This document shows positions 21,884-34,689 of a stretch of DNA of 64,000 bases, one piece after another (the stretch's first letter is position 1; every line of letters begins with the position of its first letter). The translations under genes were made by a program, and so were the position numbers. Below the pieces are notes generated by a model. It did not search any database and was not told where the DNA came from. It saw nothing but the letters and a program-made list of their open reading frames with translations. The stretch is taken from NCBI GenBank assembly GCA_023213315.1, contig JAKCPI010007851.1, positions 1-64,000 of the forward strand. The letters are read 5' to 3'. Origin of the DNA: Euborellia annulipes. Its lineage: Eukaryota; Arthropoda; Insecta; Dermaptera; Anisolabididae.

Positions 21884-23152
21884 TGCCCAGTTGCACCAAC
21901 TAGTCTCAGATCTTGACTTGGTCAAGTCCGTCTTGAACTCAAGTCTCAGCTTGAGATTTAAAACGTTGCACCAATGAATCTTCAAATGATCTTACCCAAG
22001 CTGCCTTTAAGAAAAAACAACATCTGGCAACCTCGCATTTTTGTTACAAATTAGCCACTAGGCGGCACTGCAGGACAACAAAAAACATATTTGCTAACCA
22101 AAATCTGACCAAAATAAAAATAAATAAATAAATAATCAGCTTACAAGTTAATCTGTTTTATCAAATTCTGCCAACAAAAAAATATTAACAAATTTTAATA
22201 AGTGAAGTATTTCTAGGTCCTCCCTCATTGGGGAATAAAAAAAGAGAAAAATTTCATAATATATTTTTCTAGACAAACTATTGAATGAAATGGTACAAAA
22301 AAACACAAACAAATTGTAAGTTAATCTACAGTATTTTTTTTTTTAATTTAAAATAAATAAATTTACTTACTTTTTGTTTGACGTTTTTCTGCCACTTCAA
22401 TTCAATCAACTTTTAAATCTATTATTTTTAATATCTATTTAAAATATTTAATATAATATATTATATTTTTAATAATGGGTTTATTTAATTAATAAACAAA
22501 TTAATAATTTAATTTAGGCTAATATTTTAATTTAATATATTAATAAATTTAACAGTAAAAATATATTTAATATATTTATTTAAAATCATATTGAATTTTG
22601 ACAGATATATTTTGAAAATACGAGGTTATGTTCAAAACCTTCTCTGTCAATTATAACATTATGCAAACATCAAAATCTTCAGCTCCATCCACACCAATAT
22701 TCACGTTTTCTATTAATATCTTGAAGTAAAAACCAATTTATAGCGATTAAAAACAGTTTAAACTTTTACACACCGTCTATGCTTCAACAAATTTTATTTC
22801 GAATTTTTTATATATAATATAAATATACCTGGTAAATTTTTTAAAAATTCTTGACAGGCAGTATGAAAATATAATTTTTTTTTTAAATAATAACAATAAG
22901 ATTGATTAATTAAAAAAAAAATATATATATTCTAAGGGATTATATAGATAGTTGAATAGATAAAATGTCACAATTCTCCTTTTAGGTTACGAATTCAGGC
23001 TGAGAGGGACTTAAGTCGCCAAATTTGACTACTTGAGATGTAAGCTCAAAATCAGGACTTAAGTTCGTATTAAATGTTGGTGCAACACTCTAAGTTCAAA
23101 TGTAAGATGTAAGACGATCTTGAGACTTGAGATATGTTGGTGCAACTGGGCA
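21884..23152. mobile_element. PIF/Harbinger-like non-autonomous element, 1.27 kb
   Basis: The perfect 17 bp TIR TGCCCAGTTGCACCAAC is flanked by TAA (21881-21883 and 23153-23155), the TWA duplication typical of PIF/Harbinger. GTTGCACCAA/TTGGTGCAAC recurs subterminally near 21965 and 23079, and CTTGA/TCAAG motifs cluster at both ends. The interior is AT-rich with no transposase or Myb-like frame. Superfamily assignment rests only on the TIR and duplication. Confidence 0.7.
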
Positions 23153-23155
23153 TAA

Positions 23156-25416
23156 GAAAAATAAAAATTGGAACACTTCTGAAGGTCCTAGGATTCTGAT
23201 AGTAATGTTATTAATTAAAGTATACATGGAGTTCTACATGGATTAATTAATTTCTTCCATACCTGTCTGGTCAAGATATTGTTCTTCAAAATTCAATCAT
23301 ATTTTTGGAGTCACTTTTTGCATGGATATAATTAAAAATGAAGATAGATCATTGACGTGTTTACTAACCTGAAAAAGAAGAAAAAAATAATTATTAATTT
23401 ATAGGTCTATTCAAATTTTTCTTTAATTTATCAATGTTAATTGTAACTATTTTGTATTATAGCCCTGAAGAATGTCCTATATGTAATCAAAACGATGCAC
23501 ATAGCTTTCTAAATATAATAAATTGAAATAAAACTAGCTTCGTTCATTTTTAACTTTCATACTTTAATAAATAATTTGGGTATGCTAATAAATGAGTCTG
23601 TCACACCAAGAGCAGCTTAAGAATTAAGACAAATGAATTATTCCGTTAAGTAAATTTTGTTATTTTTTATCCAGCTGCGTAACTTACAGCAATTCCATTG
23701 CCTTATTTTGACTGTGATTAAAATTTTTTGTATTTTAAGTTTTTGTCCTTTCCGTCAATCAACATTATCAGCGAGTAAAAGTACATCTCATTAGCAAATC
23801 TTTTATTTTAGTCTAATATTTAAAAATAATATTTTATTTGATAGCGAGTTGAAATAAAATATAAAATGAGCCGCCGAGCCTTTGGGCTATTTCTTTGTTA
23901 TATCCTAATATTAATAATTTCACTAGAAATTGTCCATTCAATATAAATAGGAAAACATTAAAATATAAGATAGGATAGAAGTCTCAGATGGTTATAGAAT
24001 GTTTTATAAGTGCACTCAAGCCATAAAAAGACTTCTATTATAGATATATCTTGGGGATAAAATATTCTTTTTATTTTCAAGTTATCCTTTCAAATTCATA
24101 AACGTTTATGAATTTAGAGTATAGTGTTTAAACTTTAATTTAATAATCCACTATTTTCTATGTCGAGATCAGTTTATTCCCATATTCTTGATTTCTTTTT
24201 TTTTCGGCTGCTGAGATCATTTAGGGGTTATAGTTTTCATATAGATTTTTAATTAACCAGTAACGGGGGACGTTCACATGCTAATTTAATTCTACGGGGC
24301 CGCCCACCCGCGTTTGGCATTATTTGACTGCATCGATCTTTGGAAAGATTGGAGGGGGAATAAAATATTTTTGGAATTCGACCATTGAACAAGTTTTATG
24401 AATTTTTAAAAATTTTATTTTAATTAATAAATTGGTTTATTTTTGTTTACTGGAAGATAGGCAACTCAAATGGGTAAGCCACTAACGATTAATTGTACAA
24501 AGAATTGGTCTTGCATATTTGATAAATTTCACTAGAAATGAACAATTGAATATCGATGATCCAAACTAGAGGAGATTTGAATCAATTAATAGAAAAATAG
24601 AGTGACTTGGTCATTTTGGTTGCCTATCCTCAAGTAAGGCAAAAATAAAATAATTTATTCATCCCTTGATCAATTTTGGATGCAAATATCAATTTGTAAA
24701 ACAGTTCCGTCTACGGGAAATGACAGTTTACTAATACCAATTTACAAACATTAAAGAAAAATTGATTATTGAAATAGAATTGAAATTCTGTTATAATATT
24801 AGGGCCTAGTAAGCTCCATGTTGCCGTTGACTTTTAATCTAATCTAAAGTTCTCTTTTGTTTATATTTTTTTCCTAAGAGATGAGAATTTACTTAATTGA
24901 TTAAAATAAAAAAAAATCCATAGTTATTTTGTAAATCTCTCTAAGAAAAGGGAAATGTTGAGATATTTGTGAATCCATTAGTTGATTTGTTAAGTAAATT
25001 TTGAATGAATCACTCATAAATGCAGACTGTGTTCAACGAACTAACTCAACTTCAACTATTCAAAATAATAATGCTAATACGTTGAAAGTTATAACTTCTT
25101 CAATCTCGGATCTTTAATAAATTCTCTTTAAGCGTATTAATTTTATACTTTGAAATTCTAAGGAATAGTAGCTACATTTAATAATTAACGTTAGATATTT
25201 TATTTTAAAACAAAATTATTTAACAAAAGTTGCTACTTATAATTTGAACTTTTGAAAAATATCCACTATTATTGAATATTTGTAAAAATCTTGGTAAGCT
25301 TTAGTTGAAACATCATTTGCAATTAAGAACACTAGGTTAGAAGTTTCAATGTTTTATTAAAAATTTACATTTCACTTAATACATAAATCATTTTACACAT
25401 TGGAATAAATAAATAT
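23156..25416. other. AT-rich non-coding DNA
   Basis: There is no gene. 'aacgggggacgttcacatgc' at about 24262 matches a phrase near 51403, suggesting a fragment of a shared old repeat. The remainder is unremarkable. Confidence 0.4.
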
Positions 25417-25674
25417 TCAGGTCTATTTTCTAAGCAAAAACACCTTAATTTTTGGTTAAAGACGCCTTTGTATATGTATTAAACACGGCGTTAAAATATT
25501 AAAGCCACCGCCTGAATATGGCATTAATTTTTAACACTTTTGACTAAATGTTAACGCTTTGGTGGTAAAGTTTTTGCTTACGGTATAGCAAATTGAGACA
25601 AGGAGGTGTTAAAATGAATTAAAGCTGATTTCAGATGTAAAAGTTAACGTTACAGAATAGACCTGATAAAATGT
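25415..25674. mobile_element. Possible short TIR element
   Basis: TCAGGTCTATTTTCTAAGC at the left faces ACAGAATAGACCTGA at the right. Internal AGCAAAAACACC faces GGTGGTAAAGTTTTTGCT. It spans about 260 bp. No clear target duplication was found, so a MITE is likely but not proven. Confidence 0.45.
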
Positions 25675-28468
25675 CAAAATGTTATTTTTTAATAAATCAT
25701 TGAAAGCTATAACCAAGTGTTTTTAATTTCTCTTATAAGCATCGAAATCCTTGCCTTGTAAAAAAATTTAAACAAGAGAAAATTAAATAAACTTGTCAAC
25801 CATATAGTTCATAAACTCCCTATAAATTTTATAATATTAAATATATTTGTAGAATGTTTATTTTATTTTTCGCCAACAGAAAATAAATAGCCCTAATATT
25901 ATTATTATAATGATACATATATTATAAAATCCCTTTCATATATACATATATATAAATGTGGAATAGAGTTATTAATTAACTTTAAAATAAATTATAAATG
26001 AACAGGAAAGGGGAGCGAAACAAACAAAATAAATTGGATATGCTATGAGTTAATAATAAAAATATCTAACAAAATCAAGCGACCAAATTCATTAATTAAA
26101 CGAAATTTTAAATGAACGGTTTTGTAATTTTTTTTTTTTTTTTTTTTTTAATTCAGGTATATAAATAATTGTTTGGCAAATAATTTATTTAAACTAGGCA
26201 TTTAAAAATTTTAAATTTGAGACAGAAGAAAAAAATTTTTCAACATTTAAAAGTTCATTTTACACCTCAAATGTTATAGTCTTGGTTTAATGGAATCAAC
26301 TGATTAATAGGGAGCATGTTGTGAACATTAATTTATTCGATATCAAATAACGGCAAGTCATTCAAATCATATCACAAAGTTGGCATCGTCATTTGGAACT
26401 TTGGAAAATGGATACTCTTAGTTAATAAAATATCCAATAAATCAGAAACTAAAACGTAACTCTTTTAAACAAAATTAAAAATATAATTAGTGAGCAAAAT
26501 AAATTAGAGAGAATATTTTGTAATGAATGAAATTTTGAAGAAAGTTCAATTTCTGAATAAAAATAGAATTTACCGCAGCGCGGTAAAATAAAATGATAGG
26601 AAAAAATAAATGGTGAAATCTTTAGCTGAAAACTCATTCTTTCTAACCGTATATTTCCCATAATTATACCTCTTAAGACAGAGGTGTTATTCAAGCCAAT
26701 AAACTTTTCGTGCATGCCCCTCTAACTTGCCTCTATAGACACATGATTTGTAAGACGTTGTCACGTCAAAAAGTTTTAAAAGAAAAAATCTGCCGAAAGA
26801 AATTTCTTTAATTTGGTTAAAAGATCAAGTATTTAGCTAGCAAATGCAACTAAATGAAATAGAAAAAATGACAGTTTTTGAGCTGATACAGGATATGAAA
26901 ACCAACAAATTAATATCGAATTTAAAAGTCAAAATGATGGACTGACACATTTTACAATTTCATTGATGAAGATAACAATGAGAAATGAAATTATCTCTCA
27001 CAATTCTTCAATCTTAAAGCCACTGGGAGCAGGTTCGAATCCCAGGCATTAGAATGTAAGGCAATTGAAGCCCAACGAATAAATAAAAAAAGGTTCAAAC
27101 AAGTGAACTAGTGAGTAGTGACTCTTAAAGAGCAGGGTCTTTACATCTCTAAGGGATAATAACTAAATAAAATTAGTAAATGGCTGATTCTCGAAATCGA
27201 AATCGATGTCCTTAATGATTTCCTCAGAGCAGGTTTGTCAATTATGAATTTTTTTTTATAAAAACTACTGTACTAGATGTACCAAGTTATGAAACAAATT
27301 TATTTCTTTTAAGATAAACAGAAGAGATATGTCCAAGAAAGTACCCTAAAAATCATTCCCTCACTAAGTCCCAACTGCTAAATTCAAGGGGAATCATTAA
27401 CTTAAAACGAAAAATTCCTTACTAATTGTTTGTTGTCTTATTTTTTACTTTAATGTGATAGTATTGGCTGTATCTATATGAGTTTATAAATTAAAAAAGG
27501 CGAATGGAAAAATTATTAAATATACTTTAAAATTTGTCCTTGAAAAACCCGTCATTCCCTCACCGTTTTAAAACAGTGTGATTGGAGCGAAATGTAAAGA
27601 AAGGATGTATTATTGAAATGATTTTGACCATAAGTTTTTTAAATATTACATTTTTTTAACGTCATTCCCGCACCTTGTATTATTATAAAAAGTTAAGAGC
27701 TTATTTATTAATTGTAAAAAATTACAAGAAGTAGTAAATTTACCGCTGCGGAAGCAAAACTAAAGAAAAAAGAATATGACAGGAAACTAATTTTTAATTA
27801 CTGATAAATTAAATCAACATGTTTCGTTCGTAACAATTAAATTATTACGTAATGAATTAAATTATTATAGTTTTGCAATAAAAAAAATAATTGGTGCAAT
27901 TCAGAGTGTTTAAAAATCATTCCATCACTGATCTGTAATTCCCTCATTTTCGAATTTTTTTTTCCAAATTCAAAAAAGTTGAGGACCACTATAATATTTT
28001 AATCAAACAAGACATAAACTATGTCTTGAGAAAAAAAAATCGATAATAAGTTCAAAAAAAAAAAAAAAAATTGATCAAATCTAAATATTAATATACCCTA
28101 GTATAGTATAACTTGTTTTTGTTTTGTCAATTATAAATAAATAAATTCCATCTTTCGGGCTTAAAATAGAACAAAAAACTTTACAAATATTGAACAAAAC
28201 AAGAGAGCATCATGGTAATATTATACATGTTTTAAAATTCAATGCATTTTTGCACTCCCTAATCCTGACAATCATAGGAAATACAATATCATATAAATAT
28301 GGGGGTTTTAATATCATCTACATTCAATGAATAAATATCGGAGAAAAAAATCAAGTGATTAAACGTGACAAAGAATAATATTTTTGTTTAAAAAAAAAAA
28401 TAATTGAAAAAAAAAAATTAATTAGAAAAAATGTTTGAAAATTTTTTTTTTTTTTGAATATAGGCCAA
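25675..28468. other. AT-rich non-coding DNA
   Basis: There is no gene. A 25-base poly-T lies at about 26127-26151. 'gcaggttcgaatccc' near 27030 resembles a pol III B box with no A box upstream, so I do not call a tRNA. Several phrases like 'cattccctcac' recur between 27350 and 27950, suggesting an unrecognised old repeat. Confidence 0.4.
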
Positions 28469-29132
28469 TTTTTCTTTTCTTACCTATGTATATATGTAAT
28501 ATATATATAGAGAGAAAGTATTGAATTCATGTCAAAATTCGATGTCGAGATTTTGATGGATCTTCACGTTTTGAGGTCCCCTGAATCCAAAAAGTGGTTT
28601 TCGCGACATGGTCTGTCGGGGTGTGGGTGGGTGGGTGGGGTGTGTGTTCATTTTAAGGTGAAGGAATTGAGCTACGAGGTTGAAATTTTATATTTGTTAA
28701 ACACCCCCGGGACCGGAAAAATAAGCTTTTAATCAAAATCGGCCAAAGAGTACTAGTACTTTACTGATGTACTTTTTCAGTTTTTTTCGATTTTCTCAAA
28801 ATTTGCTCCAACGATTTTTTTTTAAATTCAAAATCAATTATTTTTTAGATGCTCTTTAAAATGTATATTCTCATTTTGCGATTGAAATCTTCTGAAGACC
28901 ACTTTACTCTTGTGTTTCATAGGGAAAGATAGGAGAAATGGTTGCCATGGTAACAAAATATAAATATTTTCCCATACTTATAAATTTTACATCTGAATTC
29001 AAATGTACCGTACTGTCGGGAACTAAATATATTTCGACACGAAAATCTGGTGTGACAAGCACAGAACACAACTTTCGATTACCGAAGGTAAGAGAAAGTT
29101 GTGTGCTGTGCGCCAGTCACACCAGATTTTTT
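28469..29132 (-). mobile_element. Family A repeat, copy 10 (A2 type)
   Basis: This is a nearly full-length minus-strand copy. It has small deletions in the microsatellite zone (about 28617-28650), an intact X-box near 28940 and an intact 5' hairpin ending GTCACACCAG near 29125. Confidence 0.75.
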
Positions 29133-30000
29133 TTTTTTTTTTTTGAAATTTTCAGCTGATTCAAATTCTCTTCAAAGTCCACAAAAAGAATTAATAATTA
29201 AATATGATTTTATCAGATCCTGGAATTATTTTATATTTATCCTGACAATATGTTTTTTTTTTCATTTTCACTATATCCACAAGCAAAAAAAAAAATTAAT
29301 AATTAATTATGTTAGTATAAATGTAAAAAATAAATGGTGGTCATAATTTTACTCTATAAATAACCAGGAGATGGCTGCGATCAGGTGGATGTATCAAAAT
29401 GTCAAAACATTTATAACTATGAATGAATTACTTTTTGGTTTACTATCTATTTAACTGCCTATGTAAAATTACCATAAAACTAAATGTTGATATAAAATTT
29501 TTAATATAATAATTTTAGTCTCGTCGTTTTTATCGCCTATTCGAACAAATTGACCAAAACGTCGGAGTAATAATAATAATAGTAATAATAATGATAAAGA
29601 CTTCTTTTTCGTTCTTTCCGAAAAAAAATCTTTTTTATCCAATTGGTCAAATAAACGGTCCTTAGGGACATCACAAAAAAAACACGTGACTGTGGATAAA
29701 AGAAATAGTCATGAATCAATGACAGATGCTCTAAATGGACCAGATGTTTGGGGGAAGAAAAAAAATTGAAAGAAACGATATTTCTTAATTCGGAATAAAA
29801 GAAACAACAATAATTTAATTTTTTGCTATATGTTCTTCTAATCTGATAGCATTATGTTTAGAGCCTTCAGGATTCTTTCTGAACGAAGGGTGTAAGGATC
29901 TATAATCAAGAGTTGCTGTAATCAACATTTAATATTTATTACAATACGTTATTTTCTAGTTTATTTTATTTCGCTATTTTCCAAAATATTTAAAAAAAAA
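29133..30000. other. AT-rich non-coding DNA
   Basis: A (TAA)n-like microsatellite lies at about 29566-29597. No gene was recognised. Confidence 0.4.
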
Positions 30001-30004
30001 AAAG

Positions 30005-30260
30005 CAAACGCGTGGGGTCGTGGATCCCCCGGCAGGAACGAAGTTCCTCACGCCCCTTTTCTTCAACTCCGAATATAATTTAATATGAATATTATTTAAA
30101 TAAAGGAGATGGGCGTGGCCTCGCCTAGGCTTCGGCTAATCTTGCCTTCCTCCGCCTTCACTCGGGCGCTGGGAACGCATTTTTGTTAGGAACGCGTTTT
30201 TGTTACGTTACATTTTCTCCCATTTCACTCTGCGTAAGCCGCGTTAAAGAACTTCGTTCC
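30005..30260. repeat. GC-richer block with short repeats
   Basis: GGAACGAAGTTCC at 30032 is a palindrome that recurs as GAACTTCGTTCC near 30248. GGAACGCATTTTTGTTA is followed at once by GGAACGCGTTTTTGTTA (30172-30205). The composition contrasts sharply with the AT-rich flanks. It may be part of an unrecognised mobile element; the type is unknown. Confidence 0.4.
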
Positions 30261-31144
30261 AAAAAAACAAAAATTCTCGAATACGAGTCTCTTTTATTTC
30301 GATATATTGATAGAACCCGAAAAAAAAATATCAGCCAAATCAAAAATATGTCGGTCAGAAACTGTTCGGTTTGTAAAAGAAGTCGTTTCGACTCTAAGTA
30401 ACTTTTACTTTTTCGTATACGAAGTAGAAAAAAATTCGACCTGGATACTCGACGTTTTAGACTGCTGAGTCCAAAACAAAAATATTTTTGGAATCATATC
30501 TGTCAGTGTTTTGAAAATGAACATAATTTATTAAAAACGCAAACCAGCAAGATTGATGGTATGTATTTCTTACTCTAAATAGACCTGTATCAACTCTTAG
30601 AGTAAATACGTCAAACGGAAGCAAGTAGCCTACTTTACACAATAAGTTTTTTCAAAAATTTAGAAATTTTGTTTTTTTAGAAATTTGTTTTTCTAATTAA
30701 TTACATTATTTTAAAGTTTCAAGTTTGTTCGAAAATGAGTTTTTGAGAAAATCAAAGAAAAAAGATCCAATCATAAAAAAAGTATCTAACAAGCTCTCTT
30801 TCTAGCATTTTTAAGATAATCACACACATTTGAAGAAATTAAATTAAAATAATCTTTACTTGGACGCTAATGTTACTATATCGTTATACATTAAACTGTA
30901 CAAAGGAAGGTTTGGAGATCATGGTTTCAGGCCCAGTTTCAACTTCCAATTCATGATGACTGAGTATCATTTGGCTGGTTCTTTTAAGAAGAAAAATTTT
31001 GAAAACCCCTCTAAACTTTTATATAGAAAAAAGAATAGGAAAAGAAGAAAAAAACAGGAACTAGTCAAGTAGGACAACGTATTGGTATTTCGATAGTGGA
31101 AGTCACGAGAGACCGATGTGCTCGTGAGTGGGGCCTTGAACTTC
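30261..31144. other. Non-coding DNA
   Basis: Short frames exist but none resembles a known protein. No repeat was recognised. Confidence 0.35.
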
Positions 31145-31252
31145 TACCCGTATTCATAGTCGTTCCTTGAGGAAGAAGGAATCCTTATATCTATACATTT
31201 AAATAGGCATAAGGATTCCTTGTTCCTCAAGCAATGACTATGAATATGGGTA
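31145..31252. mobile_element. Small fold-back MITE
   Basis: Inverted arms of 44 bases begin TACCCGTATTCATAGTC and enclose 20 bases. Only about four mismatches were seen between the arms. 'GTATTCATA' is shared with the TIR of the element at 52248, hinting at relationship. The target duplication is uncertain (TA possible). Confidence 0.6.
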
Positions 31253-32772
31253 TTAGTCAACCAAGCCAATATTTTTAAAATAAATAAATCATCTTTTTTT
31301 AATACAATTGAAGCGAAAAAAGCTACTTTTAAGACAACACGTCTGATGGCTAAGCTTTTTGGTTGCCTAAGCTGAAGGCTCCACTTTCGAGCACTTGTGT
31401 CGACGACCGTACATATTTCGAGAAAATCTAGGTGAAGTCATTTCCAAATCTTTAAAGAGAAAGACATAACAAATTTAATGCCAAGATTCAGTATTTTTAA
31501 ACTTTTGCAAAATTCGCTTTTCAATAGTTTTCAAGAGTCATTGTATGTTTGTTAGGAAAAGGGTAAAGATTGTCATAAAGAGATGGTAAGAAATGCTTAA
31601 TGAGTGGTTGTCATTCGTTCAAGATCTGAGCTCCTGATATTTTTTTGATTGGATTTTTTTAAAATTTATTTATTTACAAATTTTGACAGAGTTTACCCCT
31701 AATGTTAATTTATGATTATATTTTCATTCCAGTCAGAATCCAGATTAAATTATTATTAAATTTATTATGGAATTCAAAATGCACTTTCAATGTATATATT
31801 TAAATTTATAATTATGTGGGATTTAAATGAAGCTGCTATTCATTTGTGTTTACATTAGCTCGCCTTTTCTAGTTGTAATATCGACATTTTCAATACAAAC
31901 GAACAGAACGCATATTTTTTTATTGAAAAATTTAATAACATCAACTCCAACCCATTGCCGCAGGTAAGAGGTTTTCAGCTTTGTCTTGAAAAAATATTTA
32001 ATTTAATAATAATTTTTTAATTTCTCTTACAACTAATAATAATTATAAAGAATAAAAAGGTTCTCCTTTTAAATTTATATCATTTTAGTACTAATGTTAG
32101 AATTATTTACGCTATAACAATAACACGTGGAAAGTCGTAACTAGTAAATTAATAAAGGTAATAATCCTGTTGTTGTATATTTTGTCATATGTCACCTTCC
32201 TTTTATTATTATCTCACTCTCTTAAAGTCCAATTGTTTACACTAATGTAAACATATAATAAAGCATCAGTGAATGTGGAACGGGCCCTAATAAAATTTCT
32301 CATTATCTCTCTCTCTTATTATCCCTTAATAATTTATTCAGGTAATATATCCTGAGTGGAATTTATAAAATACTTGCCCTCTTTCTATCTTTATCTAAAT
32401 ATTCAATAAATGAAAATAATAATATTATTGAGTATAAGCAAAACAATAAATTAATGTAAATGACAATTAATGTAAAAAAAATGTAAAAAAATATTAGGCC
32501 TATTTAATAAAGTAAGAATCAATTAATCAATCAAATCCGAAATTAATTTTACCGTTTATCAAGCATGTCAAAAACTTATTTAATTTATGCGGATTTTTCT
32601 TTATCCAGGATGCTAAAATTGAAACTGCCTAGAAGGACCAATTGATGCCTAAGTCTCAAAATTCAAAAGCATTTATATACGAAAATGGGCACTAGGTTTT
32701 TGCAATAATCTAAAATTTGTATACAGATAATTGGTAAAATTATTGTATTTATATTTATTGAATATGTGTCTT
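31253..32772. other. AT-rich non-coding DNA
   Basis: No gene was recognised. A small palindrome (TTTACACTAATGTAAA near 32237) is present. Confidence 0.4.
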
Positions 32773-32866
32773 TGTAGGTATGATTGAAATAAAAGACATT
32801 TTTTGACTTAAATCAGGGTTTTGCAAATAATAATAGAAAATGTGTTATTAATTATAATAATAATGT
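32773..32866 (-). repeat. Left inverted arm flanking copia
   Basis: It contains GATTGAAATAAAAGACATTT, 'ttgcaaataataatagaaaa' and TGTGTTATTAATTA, inverted with high identity at 36183-36275. The copy stops exactly where the right arm enters a hammerhead-like CTGATGA...GCAGCCGAA motif. Confidence 0.75.
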
Positions 32867-32880
32867 GTATGTATATACGA

Positions 32881-34199
32881 ATGTCATTTGAAAATTGTCC
32901 GAGAAAGCTACACGCATAACTTATGTCTGGGCGTGTGGCCACGGATAAGTAGTTCAGTGCGCCGATTAGTTCTCTGAACGGTAAATTATTTTCTTCATTG
33001 CTTGGATCAGTCTCCGGTTTGTTCAGTTTCAAATTTGCATCCATGGGAGTTGAGACCGGTTTGCAGTTGGTCATGCCAAACCGTTTGAGCAATTCTTCGA
33101 TGTATCCCCTCTGGTTCATCTGTATCTCGTCCCCTTTCTTTCGAAATTCGATTCCGAGACAATTTCGAACTTCTCCGAGATCTTTGACTTCGAAGCTTTT
33201 CGAGAGTTCTTTGTAGATTTTCGCTATTACATCGTTGTCTACGGATGCAATTAATATGTCATCCACGTAGATTACGATATAAGCCAGTTTTCTATCTTTT
33301 TGATATTTATACACACAGGGATCTGCATTGGTAGGTTGTGCGCCTAGTTCTTTTAGAGCATTATCCAGTTTTATGTTCCAGCTTCTTCCGGCTTGTCTAA
33401 GCCCATACAAAGCTTTCTTTAACTGGAAAACATGGTCGCCAGATTCCAGCGCTTCGAGCATTCTTTCAGACTCTTTTCGGATTTTCTGCCCAAATTTTTC
33501 TGTTTCGCTCACTTTTATCAGAGCTTCTTTCAGATGCTTGGGTTCTTCCATGAAAGTCTCTTCCTCCAGATCGCCGTTCAAGTACGCTGTTGACACGTCG
33601 AACTGCCTGATTCGCATTTTCAGATTTACAGCTGCAGCGACGACTGTGCGTATTGAGCTAAGTCTTGCAACTGGAGAAAACGTTTCGTTGAAATGCACAC
33701 CTGGTTTCTGCAAAAATCCTTGTGCTACGAGACGTGCTTTTCGCTTCTGTAGTGTACCATCAGGATTACATTTGTTTCTAAGAACCATTCGACTTCCAAT
33801 GACAGTCTTGTCTTGTGGACGTTTCACGACCTTCCAAGTGTCGTTTTTAATTATTGATGCCAACTCATCGGCCATAGCATCTATCCATTCGTTCTTGTCG
33901 GGGCCAGTCATTGCTTCTTTCATTGGTACTTCAGATAAAAAGCCTGTATTTACGAATTGATTTTCTTCGTTTTCGGTTTCAGGACTAGTATGACTAATAA
34001 TATTATATTGTTTTCTGGGTCTACCAACCGTGCCATCTCTCAGTATTCTTGGTCTTCCGGGACCTCTTCTTTCTTCTGTTTCTATTTCTCTATCTTCATT
34101 GTTTTCTACAATTGGTGGCCGATTATCTTTTATCTCAAACTCAGTGAATCTAGGTTCAGGATCTGTGTCATCTCCTTTGGAGCAAATTCGTCCAATTCA
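32881..34199 (-). pseudogene. pol: Copia reverse transcriptase, inverted and truncated
   Basis: The frame 33923-32881 encodes about 345 residues of Ty1/copia RT, which copies element RNA into DNA. Visible motifs include AEELASI-like 'ADELASIIKNDTW', 'KARLVAQGF', 'FDVSTAYLNGDL', 'ALYGLRQAGRSW', the catalytic 'YVDDILIAS' and 'FSPVARLSSIRTV'. After 'LGQFSND' the sequence leaves copia and runs into the repeat arm, adding about 26 foreign residues. Upstream, 33924-34199 carries the acidic integrase-RT linker in the same frame ('ERGPGRPRI'), with a frame break near 34180. It cannot make a complete polyprotein. Confidence 0.9.
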
Positions 34200-34205
34200 A
34201 AAGAA

Positions 34206-34622
34206 TTATTTTTTTCTTTCTTCTAGGAATTTAACATCCCGGCTGATTTCAACTTTTCTTTCGTTTGTGATCCATACCCGGTATCCCTTGGATGTCTCTG
34301 AATATCCAACCAGCAACCCCTCTTTTGAGCGTGCATCAAACTTTCCTCTTCCTATCTTTGTGTCCAGGCAGAAAACCTTGCACCCGAATTCTCTTAAATG
34401 AGTAAGGTTTGGTTTCTTGCCATGCCAGAGTTCGTAAGGTGATTTTCCTTCCAAACTTACTGTAGGACTCCTGTTCCGAAGATAGTTTGCGGTGAAAATA
34501 GCTTCAGCCCAAAAGTTTGATGGCAGATTAGCCTGAATTAATAAGCACCGGGCCGTATCTAAAAGAGTCCGGTTCTTGCGTTCAGCTAGTCCGTTTTGCT
34601 CTGGATGATACGGTATGGACAA
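34206..34622 (-). pseudogene. pol: Copia integrase, C-terminal part
   Basis: The 138-residue frame carries 'HPEQNGLAERKNRTLL', with the catalytic glutamate of the D-D-E core, 'SPYELWHGKKPNLTHLREFG' and the GKGY-like 'SETSKGYRVW' region of copia integrases. Its upstream half is in a different frame, and the join lies in 34622-34720 near an A-rich run. Downstream it ends in an A-run at about 34206. It reads opposite to the element's own RNase H. Confidence 0.9.
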
Positions 34623-34689
34623 TCGCCGTGAGATTCCTGATGCCTTCAGATAATCGTCAAATTTCTTGTTGACATATTCGCCACCATTG

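Noticed and set aside
26449..26715. 88-codon minus-strand frame
   Set aside because: The composition is typical of AT-rich random frames and there is no similarity to known proteins.
27020..27062. tRNA T-arm-like 'gcaggttcgaatccc'
   Set aside because: No A box or acceptor pairing was found upstream. It is at most a SINE relic.
33328..34401. Plus-strand frames of 123 and 210 codons
   Set aside because: They are antisense shadows of the copia integrase/RT coding on the minus strand.
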